A stretch of DNA of 64,000 nt from Zonotrichia leucophrys gambelii. Taxonomy: Eukaryota > Chordata > Aves > Passeriformes > Passerellidae. Location of the stretch: assembly GCF_028769735.1 (NCBI RefSeq), contig NC_088200.1:72082046-72146045 (forward strand). The letters run 5' to 3'. Of this stretch, positions 23,499-33,645 are shown in pieces. The first letter of the stretch is position 1. Every line of letters begins with the position of its first letter. Position numbers and translations under genes: made by a program. The notes below the pieces were generated by a model that had not been told where the DNA came from, did not search any database, and saw only the letters and a list, made by a program, of their open reading frames with translations.

Positions 23499-25444
23499 GT
23501 GCAACTTCAACATGAACAAATATAATCAAGTAAAACACCATCAAAGTACAAACTTGCACAGGCCACAAGATTCATGCTCTTTGCTTTAAAATTTTACTAA
23601 TACATCAAAATTAGTTGGCTACCTTTTGCCACAGGGCCTGCCCAGCCTCTGATCAACCTTCGAAAACTGAATATGCTTTTTAAAATAAGGTTCAAAAGCA
23701 AGAAAAGTGATGGAACAGGAATGACTAGCTCTGAGTACTAAAATAGAATTTCACTGAGTACGAACACTACCTGAAGAGGGAGTGCAGTTCAACATGTTTG
23801 TACAAGAATTAAGAAAATGAATATAAATTGAAAAAACATAAAAATTTACTGGGAAAAATCTTGCATAGCTTGGTTAGAAGCTAAAATCTACTTCAGCCAA
23901 ACAAGGGAGGCAAGCTAAACTCCTGTGAGTTGATATGAATATGAATAGGAGGGTTACAAAATTAGCTAAATTGGCACACCTTTGTGTAGGGCAGCCCTTC
24001 TTCCAAGATCTGTAATACAGCCAAATATGAAACTGTCTGTATGTTTTTAAATTTTATTTTTATTCTTTCAAACGCCATGTGGAAAAGCAGAGTTTTTTCT
24101 TAAGGAATCTAAGCACTAAAAAATTTGGGTTTAAATGATGTTCACACAGAGGATGTGTCCTGATTTGAGGCTTTAGACCAAGAGAAAACTGGGCTGCAAT
24201 GCACACCTTGCTCTCAGATATTGTGGACTCTCTATCTGGAGTGCTGGGTTTAGGCACATACCGGAAAAAATACAGGGCATCTCCATTTCGGTGCAAATTC
24301 TGGTTTGTTCATCTCTTCCTGTGCAGTAATTATGAATTTGCTGCTATCCACATGGAGATGGTATATTCTTTCTTGTTGGCAGGAAGACGCCAGAAATTTT
24401 TTTTAAAACTTCTAAAAAAATGCTAAAAAACGCCCCAAGATTTGATTTGAACTCCTCAAATGTGCTAGGGGAACAGCTTTCTATGTTACTGAAGCGTACT
24501 ACTGAAGCGTACTACTACCTGCCTACACCCACTCAGCTCGAGCTTGCCTACCAGTTCACTACATTATGCAAATGTAATTTGCTATCAGAATGCTACAAGA
24601 TTGTTTTCCCAAACTTAGGTGCATCATACGCTATCAGCAGCCTTGCTTGTGTGTGTATATGTAAACATATAGAGGTAGTTTGGGGTTTATTTTGCTGGAA
24701 AGCACCAGTCTGGTGTTGAAAAGCAGCAAGCTGGTTGCTCACTCCTTAAAGAGTGAATAATTTGGATTATTCCCTGCATTGCAAGGTGTGTTACTCACTG
24801 TATACACACCCCTCTTTGTTCCCATTCTCTGCTAACCTTCTCCATGGTGAAGGCTTTTCTGCAGCTGTAGGATTTTCATACCTGGAGCAGCAGTGTGACA
24901 TGTCAGAAATCAGTCTCTTCCCTCTCTGTGGGCTTTAACTTGTGTATTTAACTTGTGTGTTGAATCCTTTGATGTCCGATAAGAAACTGGTCTTTGCATT
25001 TAGCCTACTGAGTGTTTAATGAGAAACAGCAGCTCACATCACACATCCCCGTGGCCAGAAGAGTCCATTTGAGGGACGGTTTGGGTATGGAGTTCTTTAT
25101 GAAGCTGGTGCTCCCTGTAGCTGAAGTGGAGCACTGTTATCTTGCACTGGCATAACAGATGGTGCATTTTCCTGTGACTAATTAGCTATGCAGCGCCTCG
25201 TCTGCAGAGAGTGAGAGGAAATCCTTGATGCTTCTCTGCTACTATCTCCTCTCCCCAGGTCTGAGCAGCATTCCACCACAGACTGCAGTGGCTGGAAAAC
25301 TGTCAGTCTGGCAGAAAGCCTTCCTGACCTATTTCAGGACTCTGGCAATTTTACAGGTCACTCACAGTCACTCATACAGGCTTGCCTGGGCTGCTGTTCA
25401 ACCCAGGTGGGTTTGGCCTCTCAGCCTGGCTGGTGTGAAGAGAG
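23499..25444. other. unassigned unique sequence
   Basis: No gene is supported. A 13-bp perfect tandem duplication (TGAAGCGTACTAC, twice) lies at 24490-24515. Open frames at 24199-24938 are short and unrecognised. Confidence 0.4.
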
Positions 25445-25665
25445 GCCTACAGAATCTCAGAATGGTTTGGACCAGAATGGGCCTTTAGGGTCTATTCCCT
25501 TCTAACCCCCTTGCCTTGCACAGGGACACCCTCCACTTGATCACTTTACTCAGTGCTGTCCCAGCCTGACCTTGAATGTTTCCAAGGGTGGGATATTCAC
25601 CACTTCTCATGGCACCTCTGCAGCCTGGCCAAGTGCTGGATTTGGAGTTTCACATCCAGTCAGGA
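25445..25665 (-). repeat. CR1 LINE 3' end, antisense
   Basis: The text follows antisense CR1: 'AGAATCTCAGAATGGTTTGG', 'CCCCCTTGCCTTGCACAGGG', 'CCTGACCTTGAATGTTTCCA'. The copy is diverged. Confidence 0.75.
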
Positions 25666-25794
25666 ATACTGCTTCCTTCCTAGGCCCTTGGGAATTTTTC
25701 AGATGTGGTGGTGGCCCCCTCAGGTATTAGAGAAACTGATTTTTCTATCTGTGATATAAGGTAAACATGTAAATCTGGATTTTAAGAGACTTTA

Positions 25795-25928
25795 GTACTA
25801 CAGCTGAGGAACCTGGTCTAGTAAAAGGTGGACTTGCCCATGGTGGTGAGGTTGAAACAAGATGGTTTTTAAACAGGCCATTCTTAAACAAGATGGTTTA
25901 CAACCCAGGCCATTCTGCGATTCTACAA
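25795..25928 (+). repeat. CR1 LINE tail, sense, with internal tandem duplication
   Basis: Sense CR1 tail: 'GAACCTGGTCTAGTAAAAGG', 'CTTGCCCATGGTGGTGAGGT', ending 'AGGCCATTCTGCGATTCTAC'. A unit of about 31 bp (AAACAAGATGGTTT...CAGGCCATTCT) is present twice in tandem at 25854-25884 and 25885-25916, a duplication inside the tail. Confidence 0.65.
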
Positions 25929-28900
25929 CACAGCAATGTGCTCTGCTATTGAGATTACAATGACTTACACAACTAAGTGTACTGCATTTCCTTAACCAGG
26001 AACATCTGTCACCAAAACAGTGGTATGGTTAAATCTCTGGCTAGCAATTAGGGATGTGTGTGTAATGTCATTTCAAGACAGCAGGAGAAAATAAAGCATA
26101 GTGGAAACCAATCTGCCAAACCTGAATTCACTGCCAGCTCTGTGGCAGTCAGCCCCTGCCCTCCAGAGTGACACCTGACCTGGCATCACTGACACATACT
26201 CAGCTTTAGGTTCTTTGCAGGCTTGTATTCTAATTCTGCTCAGACAGGGCTGGAATTGGTAACCTGTCGTTGCTGCCTGACAAGCACATGGCAAAGATAA
26301 TTTAGTAAGGGCAGTGTTCTTACACAGAATGTATTCAGCTAAAAAAAAAAATCCCAAAGTTAGTCCTAGAACTATTTTTTGTTATATTGGTTGCAAACTT
26401 TTCACCTCCATGGCTTGTACACAAATCCTCCAGCTGCAGCCTGGTCTGTGTATATGTATGTTACCATTTTCTTGCTCTGTGCATCAAGAAGCATGGGCTT
26501 GAATCAGGTGTGGCTGTTCTGTGAAACAGTGAAACACTTAGAAGTTTATCTGGACTCAAAAAGCTATGTAAAAAAGTCAATACTTTTGCAACTGAAAAGA
26601 ACATCAGGACAAATTTATGGACAGGTAGCAACAGTGAGGCCTTAGGTTGAATTCTTAAGCACTAAACTCTGATGTCACTTCATCTGAAAGTTTGTATGTA
26701 GTCACACTGCTGTGGAAAAAAGTCAGATGGGGACACAGAGACGGGCTTGTCAATTAGAGAGATAAAGAAAAAAGTGCTGATTCTTTCTGCTTTTTGAGGA
26801 AATTGTCTCACAAAATTAGCAGCAAGCAAATGCAGGCTATATATAGCAAACACTTGTGTTGTCACTACGAGCATCCTACTACAATACTTGATGGAGTAAT
26901 GAATGATTATGGTGACACAGACTGTCCTGGATTTCTGGATTGCATCTACCCAAACACTCTGGAAAGCAAACAGCACTCAGCACTTTCTGCAACTGGCTTC
27001 AGTGGAATGACTCTAACGAGAGTCAGAATGTGATATGTCTTTCTGGAGCTTTTAATGGAAAAAAGACACCCAACTACTACCAGAAGTTAAAAAAAAAAGC
27101 TAAAACCAGCCCTGTGAGTCTGTGTGGCAAGTACATGTCTGTGATGAATGTTGCTGCACTTATTCTTCCACGAAGATTTACAGAGTGTTGAATTGTTGCA
27201 ATCCAGTCTTCAAATTCCAGCAAGGATAAAGGAGATGACAGATACCTATGCCTCCTACTGAATTATCATTGATCGAAAGCTAAGATTTGTTGCTTTTAGC
27301 AGCAAAATGTGAATCTTTCTCCTGCAGTACCCATCCTTGCCTCTTTTCTGCCTGCTGCAGAGAGCTGCACGTTGCCCACAGGATTTCACTACAAACGTGG
27401 GCGTGAATTCTCCCAGCAAGTTGGGCAACACACTTTGGGTACCAGCTACACTCTGATTCAAAACAGAAATGTGTAGTGATCTCTAAGAAGGAGAATAATA
27501 TCTATTTAAACTTCCAGGCTAGGCATGCTTTTTCTGGGAAACAAACACATGCTGCAATCTGATAAACTGGGCATCTCTAAAAATCCCACTCCAGGTGTGT
27601 GGTGCTAAAAGAAGATAGTTTGATTGTTCTGGTGGTAACACATATTGATGAGAGACTGCATCAGTTTGTTTGCTGTGGGGTGGGGTCATGTCCCCTGAGA
27701 CAGAGGATGCAGTTCCTCATATTTACTATTTAGCAAGTGCTTCTGGTAAAAGATTATTTGTGTTTACACTTCTCAGTTTGTTTTCTCTTTTGTTTGCTTG
27801 TTTTGTTCTCAAATGTTTCTCCTATTAATACATCTTCTGGAACTGCCTGGCCTACTTTAGGCTAAAAATAGCCCTTGTTGCTACTGCTGTAACTCCACAA
27901 AAGCCACGCAACAACCACACTAGGAATGAAAACCTCGTGCCCAGCTGAGCTTCCCTGAAATGACAAGTGGGTCTGAAATCCATATGACCAAAAAGCAGGA
28001 GGAAAACAAATAATGCCTTCCTGCTCTGCTTGTGGTAGGCTTGGTGATGGCGTAAAGAGGGGAAAGAGCAGAAAGGTGTGAGTGCTTTTCTTTCTCTCTG
28101 CCTCCTCTACATCCACCAAGGACAGTAGGTGCCTCTTTTGGAGAGAAACAATGAAAGAAACAATGAAACTGCAGGGATGGAAAGCTGCAAAAAAAGACAT
28201 TCTCATGTTAAGTTTCCACGCAATCATTCCTGAAGTTAATACAATTTGATTTATCTCTTGGGTAAATATCAGTCTTTGGGTATGGCCAGACCAAAGCTAC
28301 TGATGCTGTTGCACTGCTTAAATGAACAGACACCTCTCATCCTTCGGTGGGCTGTGCCTGTGCTCCTGGTGCCTTACAAAGGAAAAGGGTTTTGGATATG
28401 CAAACGTTTTCCTCTGCATTGCAGCAGACAAAACTTAACACTTCTCAAACCTTCAGTGAGTAACTCTGCACTACTCCTCTGGCTGCTCTCCATGTTGTCC
28501 ATGGTCCTCACTGGTCACACACAGTCTGGGCTTAGTGGTGTTCTCTGGCAACCTCACAGGGTAAACGTGGCACAGGGCACCCTGTCCATGAAATGGTGGT
28601 GTAATAAACACCCAAAAATGCTTCTGCAAGGTATCTTGGCAACTGAGGAATTAAATTCCATTGATCCACAGATAGAAATTATGTTGGCATGATTTACTCT
28701 AGCTTGTGGGTGCTATTTTTTTTTTTCAATTTTACACTTAAGGCGTATTGACAAGAACATGCCACACACTTGTGGGAAGCCAGGACTCTGTGCTCATTTG
28801 CAGGAGAGTAACTCCTGGGTCACTTTTTTCTTTGCCTTGCCAACTAGGAATTTAGCTGGAATGTAGTTGGGGTGGCACCATTCTCAGTTATAGAAACACG

Positions 28901-29120
28901 TCTGTGAACTGGAGGCAAATCTGAGCCTAAGACAGAGAAAGCACAAGCTCTTCTCGTGTTCTGAGTGCCTAAGGCAGTTTGCTGAGGACAAGATCCTGCT
29001 GGATACCACAAGTTCAGTACCCTGGTGGCTCCCAGATGGACAGGGCCATGGATGGCTTTAGAGTTCAGGACATCACCAGCTTGCAGCAACCTTGCACTCC
29101 TGCCTGGTGCCCTGTGTGGG
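25929..29120. other. unassigned unique sequence upstream of the CpG island
   Basis: No gene or major repeat is recognised. Open frames of up to 148 codons (28246-28692) have no family motif. A short direct repeat (GAAAGAAACAAT-type) lies near 28150. GC content begins to rise after about 28980. Confidence 0.4.
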
Positions 29121-29376
29121 GCATGGGGAAGGTGACACACCAACACTGCCAGCACCTGGACCAGGACCTGCATCCCACTCCAGTGTCACCCCTCTGTTCC
29201 AGGCTGCTGGGCTGCCCTAACCCAGGGTATCCCGGGACTCTGGAGCACCAACAGCATGGAAAGGTGGCACACCAGCACTGTCAACACCTGGACCAGGACC
29301 TGCATCCCACTCTACTGTCACCAGGCAGCAGGGCTCCTCCAGCCCAGGGTATCCCGGGATTCTGGAGCACCAACAC
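29121..29376. repeat. two-copy tandem duplication, unit about 130 bp
   Basis: Copy 1 runs 29121-29253 and copy 2 runs 29254-29376. Both begin GCATGG with AAGGTG next to it. Both contain CACCTGGACCAGGACCTGCA and CATCCCACTC, and both end with CCCAGGGTATCCCGGGA followed by TCTGGAGCACCAACA. The copies differ by substitutions and a deletion of about 10 bp. The duplication abuts the upstream edge of the CpG island. Confidence 0.88.
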
Positions 29377-29637
29377 GGCTGCGGGTCACGCAGACCGCAT
29401 CCTTCTGCCCCCGATGCGGTCCCGCTGCCGTTACGCCGGCGAAGCCCCTGGGGCATCGTTCTCCCCGCGGCGGGACCGGGGCGGGAGCAAAAGGGACAGA
29501 GAGATGTCCGGCTGTCCCCGGGGCCGAGGGCACGGAGCGATGTTCCCGCACGCCGGACCCCGCTCCAGCCCACAGGGAGGGCACAGCCCCGGGGAAGGGC
29601 CCGAGCCGAGAAATCGCGGCGGCTCCGGGGGTCCCGC

Positions 29638-29670
29638 TCCCCCTCCCTCCCTTCCGCCCGCCCCTCCCGG
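29638..29670 (-). promoter_or_regulatory. G-quadruplex/i-motif candidate in the CpG island
   Basis: The + strand has five or more runs of three to five C separated by 1-5 bases (CCCCCTCCCTCCC, then CCGCCCGCCCCTCCC). The minus strand therefore fits the four-run G-quadruplex pattern. Such motifs are common just upstream of transcription starts. Confidence 0.6.
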
Positions 29671-29739
29671 CCGGCCCCTGTCCCCTCCCTCCGCCCCGCC
29701 GCCGGGCGGGGGCTGGAGCGGGTCCGGTGCCCGGGAAAG

Positions 29740-29971
29740 CAGAGGAGGAGCGGCACAGGGAGGGAGCGGAGCGTGTTCTCTGCGGGCAGCACTGCGGGCG
29801 AGCCAGGCGGCAAGGGACGAGCAGGACGAGGGAGCCGGCGGCGCAGGGAGGGAGTCCCGGAGCCGGCCTTGCCCGCCGCGGCGGAGGGCGGCCCACGATG
29901 CCCGCCCGGCGAGCGCTGCCCGCCCGCCCTCCCGGACACCGCCGCCCGTAGCGGGGCCGCCGCGCCGCGGG
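29740..29971 (+). other. candidate untranslated first exon, gene unknown
   Basis: The interval ends at a strong donor (CGCGGG before GTGAGC, with GT at 29972-29973). It starts downstream of the C-run/GC-box cluster, where TATA-less promoters usually initiate; the 5' end shown is an estimate. The only ATG in good context, at 29898, opens a 17-codon frame (MPARRALP...) closed by TAG at 29949. The exon would thus be mainly 5' UTR with a short upstream reading frame. No coding exon following it could be found in the window. Confidence 0.3.
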
Positions 29972-30065
29972 GTGAGCGGGGATGCCCCTGATGGAACCGG
30001 CACCGGCGGGGGCTGCGCGGGGCGAGGCGGGGCGGCTTCACCGCGCCGTGCTGCAGAGCGGGCCA

Positions 30066-30066
<1 letters not shown>

Positions 30067-30150
<84 letters not shown>
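30067..30150. repeat. (GATGCGG)12 minisatellite inside the CpG island
   Basis: Twelve perfect copies of the heptamer GATGCGG occur without interruption (84 bp). Each unit carries one CpG. Because 7 is not a multiple of 3, all three + frames read the same seven-residue peptide (M-R-D-A-G-C-G) and all minus frames read its counterpart (H-P-A-S-R-I-P). This explains the long open frames seen here on both strands. Perfect identity indicates recent expansion or ongoing homogenisation. Confidence 0.97.
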
Positions 30151-30603
30151 TGGGTCGGTGGCTGGCGGGAGCGGCGCGGCGGCATCGCCGCTTCTCCCGT
30201 GCCAGGCAGGTGCTGCGTGGCTCCTCTCCCGCCCTTTCCCTCGGGATTCCTCCCGGGAACACCCCCAGAAGCCCTCCCGGGAAGGGGCTTCGCTGCCGGG
30301 GCCGTGCGGGTGGGCTGCGGTTCGGGAGAGGCTGCGGCGGCGGCAGCAGGGCGTGATGGACGCGCCGCATGCGGGGAGAGATGCTGTGGAGCAGAGATGC
30401 TAAAATGTCACCGTGTGCGGTGTCCCTGCCAGGTCTGGATGCTTTGAGAGACCCCTGACACTCGGTGTTTTTGCATCTCAGCAAAACCTCCGTGGTAGGG
30501 AGAGGAGGGAAATGCAGGCGGGTTTTGATCAGCTGTCAATGACAGCTTGCAGGTAGAGAGATGAGATTTGCAAGCTCTGAGGTTGTGCAGTAGTTCTCTG
30601 GCT

Positions 30604-30618
30604 CCTTGTGGGTGAGTA
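30604..30618 (+). other. strong splice-donor consensus
   Basis: CTTGTGGGTGAGTAC matches the vertebrate donor consensus (G before GTGAGT, with GT at 30612-30613). It lies just outside the CpG island and could end an alternative or longer first exon. Confidence 0.3.
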
Positions 30619-33387
30619 CTTGGGGAATGAACGTGTCGGAGTAACAGCGCTCGTCCTGCATGCGGTGTGGGCTTTTGTGGGGCGTGGAGGCACCGGGACA
30701 GAGCAGGGACCGCAGCAGACATCCCCCGCTGAAAGCGAGGTGGGTATGGTGAGAAAAAACAGAGATCACGGCTCTGAGTGCAGATTTCTGCCCGCTCCTA
30801 CTCGGGCACAAGACGGAGTGTTTTTTACAACCTCTCCTTGTACAATGGGGGTTTTGTGCTTGCTTTGGGAAGGAGGGTTTCCATAGGAGTTACTGCAGAA
30901 GGGGTTACCTCTGGGGCTGGGGCTGCTGGGTGTGATCCCCTCAGCCTTTAAATATAAGCATCCTGTTTAATCTGAGGACATTGATGTGGACTCCCTCTCT
31001 TTTAAACCGTCTCTGCCTCTCTCAGGTCAGATTTTTAGGTTGGCTGTTTCTAAAAATAAAGACTGGTAAGACCTTAGGGGAAGTCCTTTATGCATTTGTG
31101 TACAGGTAACTGAATATACTGTACAGGATGAGAATCTGCTTTCAAGGCTTGACACAGGGGAGGAAAAAGGACAAAATTTACATCAACTGAGGAACTGTCA
31201 AGCACTGGGAGCTATGACAACAGCTCCTTACTACCTTCCCATATTTATTTGTATTTCTTCCTTTCATTGTTGGCTCTCACGTGGCATATTTCAACGTTGG
31301 TTTTGCCCACTCTGGGTGGAAAACCAGTGATGCTGAAAAAGATAACTGAACCAACATGTATGAGCAAGGATGATATCAAGTGGCATTTTTCCTTTGATAC
31401 ATTGGATGTGAACTTGTTTCATATGTATATATGATGCATATGTAGAATTACTACAAAAATCTGATGAGAACCATGCTGGCTATTAGTGCTTATTAGGCTA
31501 TTTCAACACACAATAAAGATAATAATTTTTTTTTTTCTGATTAATGAAACATCAGAGGAGAGAAGGAACTTGTGGAGAGCCAAATCCTTAATTTCACAGT
31601 CATGTAGTCATATCTGCTCAGTTACAGAACCTTTTCCTTGGTCTGCAATTGGAGACATTTTGTTTGGGTTGAGAGAGTTCAGTAGCTGAAGAAGACTTTC
31701 GAATTTCCAGTCGATTTTTTATCTAATACTCTGCCTCAATTTTCTTTCACATCTTTGGTTGCCTTTTTTTTTTTTATTTGCTCACTCTTCCCTGCCTCTT
31801 TGTTCAGTGGTAGGAGTTTACCTACCATTTTACTTAGTGGGCTTTTAAAATTGGCAATATATCTATAATAATTACTTCCATTAGATAGTGTGTTGAACTG
31901 ATTAGCCTACTTTCTTGCCCTCTAGTTTTTCTTCTTAATACTTTCTGCAGCCACAAAAATATTGCAGTTGCGTGGATAATACAGCAGCATGGAGGACGTG
32001 TTTTTCTAATTGTGTTCACAAGGAGCTAATGTATCACTTTGGGATTTTATTATGGAATTGTCACTTATTGTGGCACTAGACCCTCAAGATATGCAAACTT
32101 CTCTAATGGAAAATGGCTACATATCATCAGTGATTAATAGAAATATTTATTTTATCCACTAATGCTATCCTATGTGTACTGGCTGAAGTTATGGTAAAAG
32201 AAACTTTTTCAGTTGGTGACTCTTCAAGAGTAAGATCTGCTTTCAAGATTATTTTCCCCCACCTTTCCTCAAAAGAAAGGTATAACAAAGATAAATTCTG
32301 CAGTGCTGATGCTTCTGTGCTTGTCTTTTCACTCCATCCTGGTTTGTGCCCAGCCAGCCTGTGATCCATGGTCAGTTCTCCACTAGTTTTCACACAAGGG
32401 TCCTGAAATCAGCTGTGCCCTTTGTTCTGAGTGTCTGAAACCAGAATGCTCATTTCTTAGGAAGTGAGGACACCCCAGATTATGCCTTCTTTTGAAATCT
32501 TTGCTGTGTTTTAGACCTCTTTGCTTCCCAGGTGAGATTCTCATGTGGCTTAAACCAATTCAGTTGTGTTCTGCGTTTGGCAACAGGGAGGTGAGCTGTC
32601 CACAGGTGCTGCACGGTGTCTGCTGTGGCTCTGCCTGGGTGTAAGTGATGCTCTGTGCTTTGAGAGACCCTGCAGGAATTCCAAACTCTTCAGATAGCCC
32701 AGCTTGATGTTGCTTTGAATTCTTCAGACTTAGCCCTGTACCATCACAGGGCATTTTTTAAATGTTTTGGGTTTTTTTGTTTTGTTTTTAATCTTACCAC
32801 TGAAAAGACTGGGTGCTAACATCAATTTGGAAACACAGTTGTTTTCTGAAGAGCACCTAAAGCTCTTGGAGTTCTATAGATAGATGTTTGGATGGAGCAT
32901 AAACACAGAAATAGTAACCAGCATCTTTATTGCCATTGGTGTGCAAAGTTGGTGCTGCAGCTCGCTCACATATTCTCGCTTCTCTATTAAGGTGTTGTTT
33001 GCTAGGTTTGCATATCCAGAGTGAAACTTGCTTGTCAGTGGTGCTTTTCAGAAATGCTTGCTTGGCAGCAGCTGAGAGACCCATTGTGAGGGGCATTGTT
33101 GTCCACAATGCATGTCCTGATTTTCAAAATCTCACGCTTTTGTAAAAATTGTGCTGCCATCAATGTCTATTGGGTGGACATGGGGCTGAAAAGAAGAGGC
33201 CACAGAATCTGACTTCTACTATCTACTCTGTATAATTGTTATGTGGGTTGTTAGATATGGGGTCAGCATTCATCTGTTTTCTCCCTTTTTGCAGAACTGC
33301 TTTATTGGTGGCCTGTACCAGTCAAAACAGAGCTGAATAGCTGGCCCATGTTGTAAACAATCAGATGTCTTTACAAAAGCATGTACT
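30619..33387. other. unassigned unique sequence, possibly first intron
   Basis: No gene or repeat is recognised. Poly(T) runs occur near 31528 and 31767. The composition shifts quickly from GC-rich to AT-rich. Confidence 0.4.
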
Positions 33388-33645
33388 GACAGGATAGGGG
33401 AAAATGGCTTCAAACTGAAAGAGGGTAGGTTTAATTAGATTTTAGAAGCAAAAAACCTTTACTCTGAGGGTGGGGAGGCACTGGAACAGGTTGCCCAGAG
33501 TTGCAGATGCCTCATACCTGGAAGTGTTGAAGGCCACTGAGCAATCTGGTCTAGAGGAAGGTGTCCCTTCTCAGGGCAGAAGGGCTGCAAGTAGATGGTG
33601 TTTAAAGGTCCCTTTCTACCCTGTGATTCTGAGAATCACATGTAA
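33388..33645 (+). repeat. CR1 LINE 3' end, sense
   Basis: Sense CR1 landmarks: 'TTCAAACTGAAAGAGGGTAG', 'CACTGGAACAGGTTGCCCAG', 'CATACCTGGAAGTGTTGAAG', 'GCAATCTGGTCTAGAGGAAG', ending 'GGTCCCTTTCTACCCTGTGA' and TTCTGAGAATCA. Confidence 0.85.

Larger units (their letters stand above)
29370..30425. promoter_or_regulatory. CpG island, probable gene promoter
   Basis: This is the only long GC-rich, CpG-dense stretch in the window, and it is unmethylated-promoter-like because CpGs have not decayed to TpG. It contains GC-box text (CCGCCC, GGGGCGG), a strong C-run cluster at 29638-29670, and no TATA box at the expected place. A donor-like GGGGTGAGCGGGG sits at 29969-29981 on the + strand. The + direction is favoured by the two good donors, but CpG-island promoters are often bidirectional, so a minus-strand transcript is not excluded. 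Confidence 0.85.

Noticed and set aside
28246..28692. 148-codon + strand frame upstream of the CpG island
   Set aside because: No domain, no splice or promoter context, and it sits outside the island.
28979..30484. Long open frames of 474, 322, 231, 192 and 190 codons on both strands of the CpG island
   Set aside because: They follow from high GC content and the GATGCGG heptamer array, which reads the same peptide in every frame. They overlap on both strands in several frames and show no protein domain.
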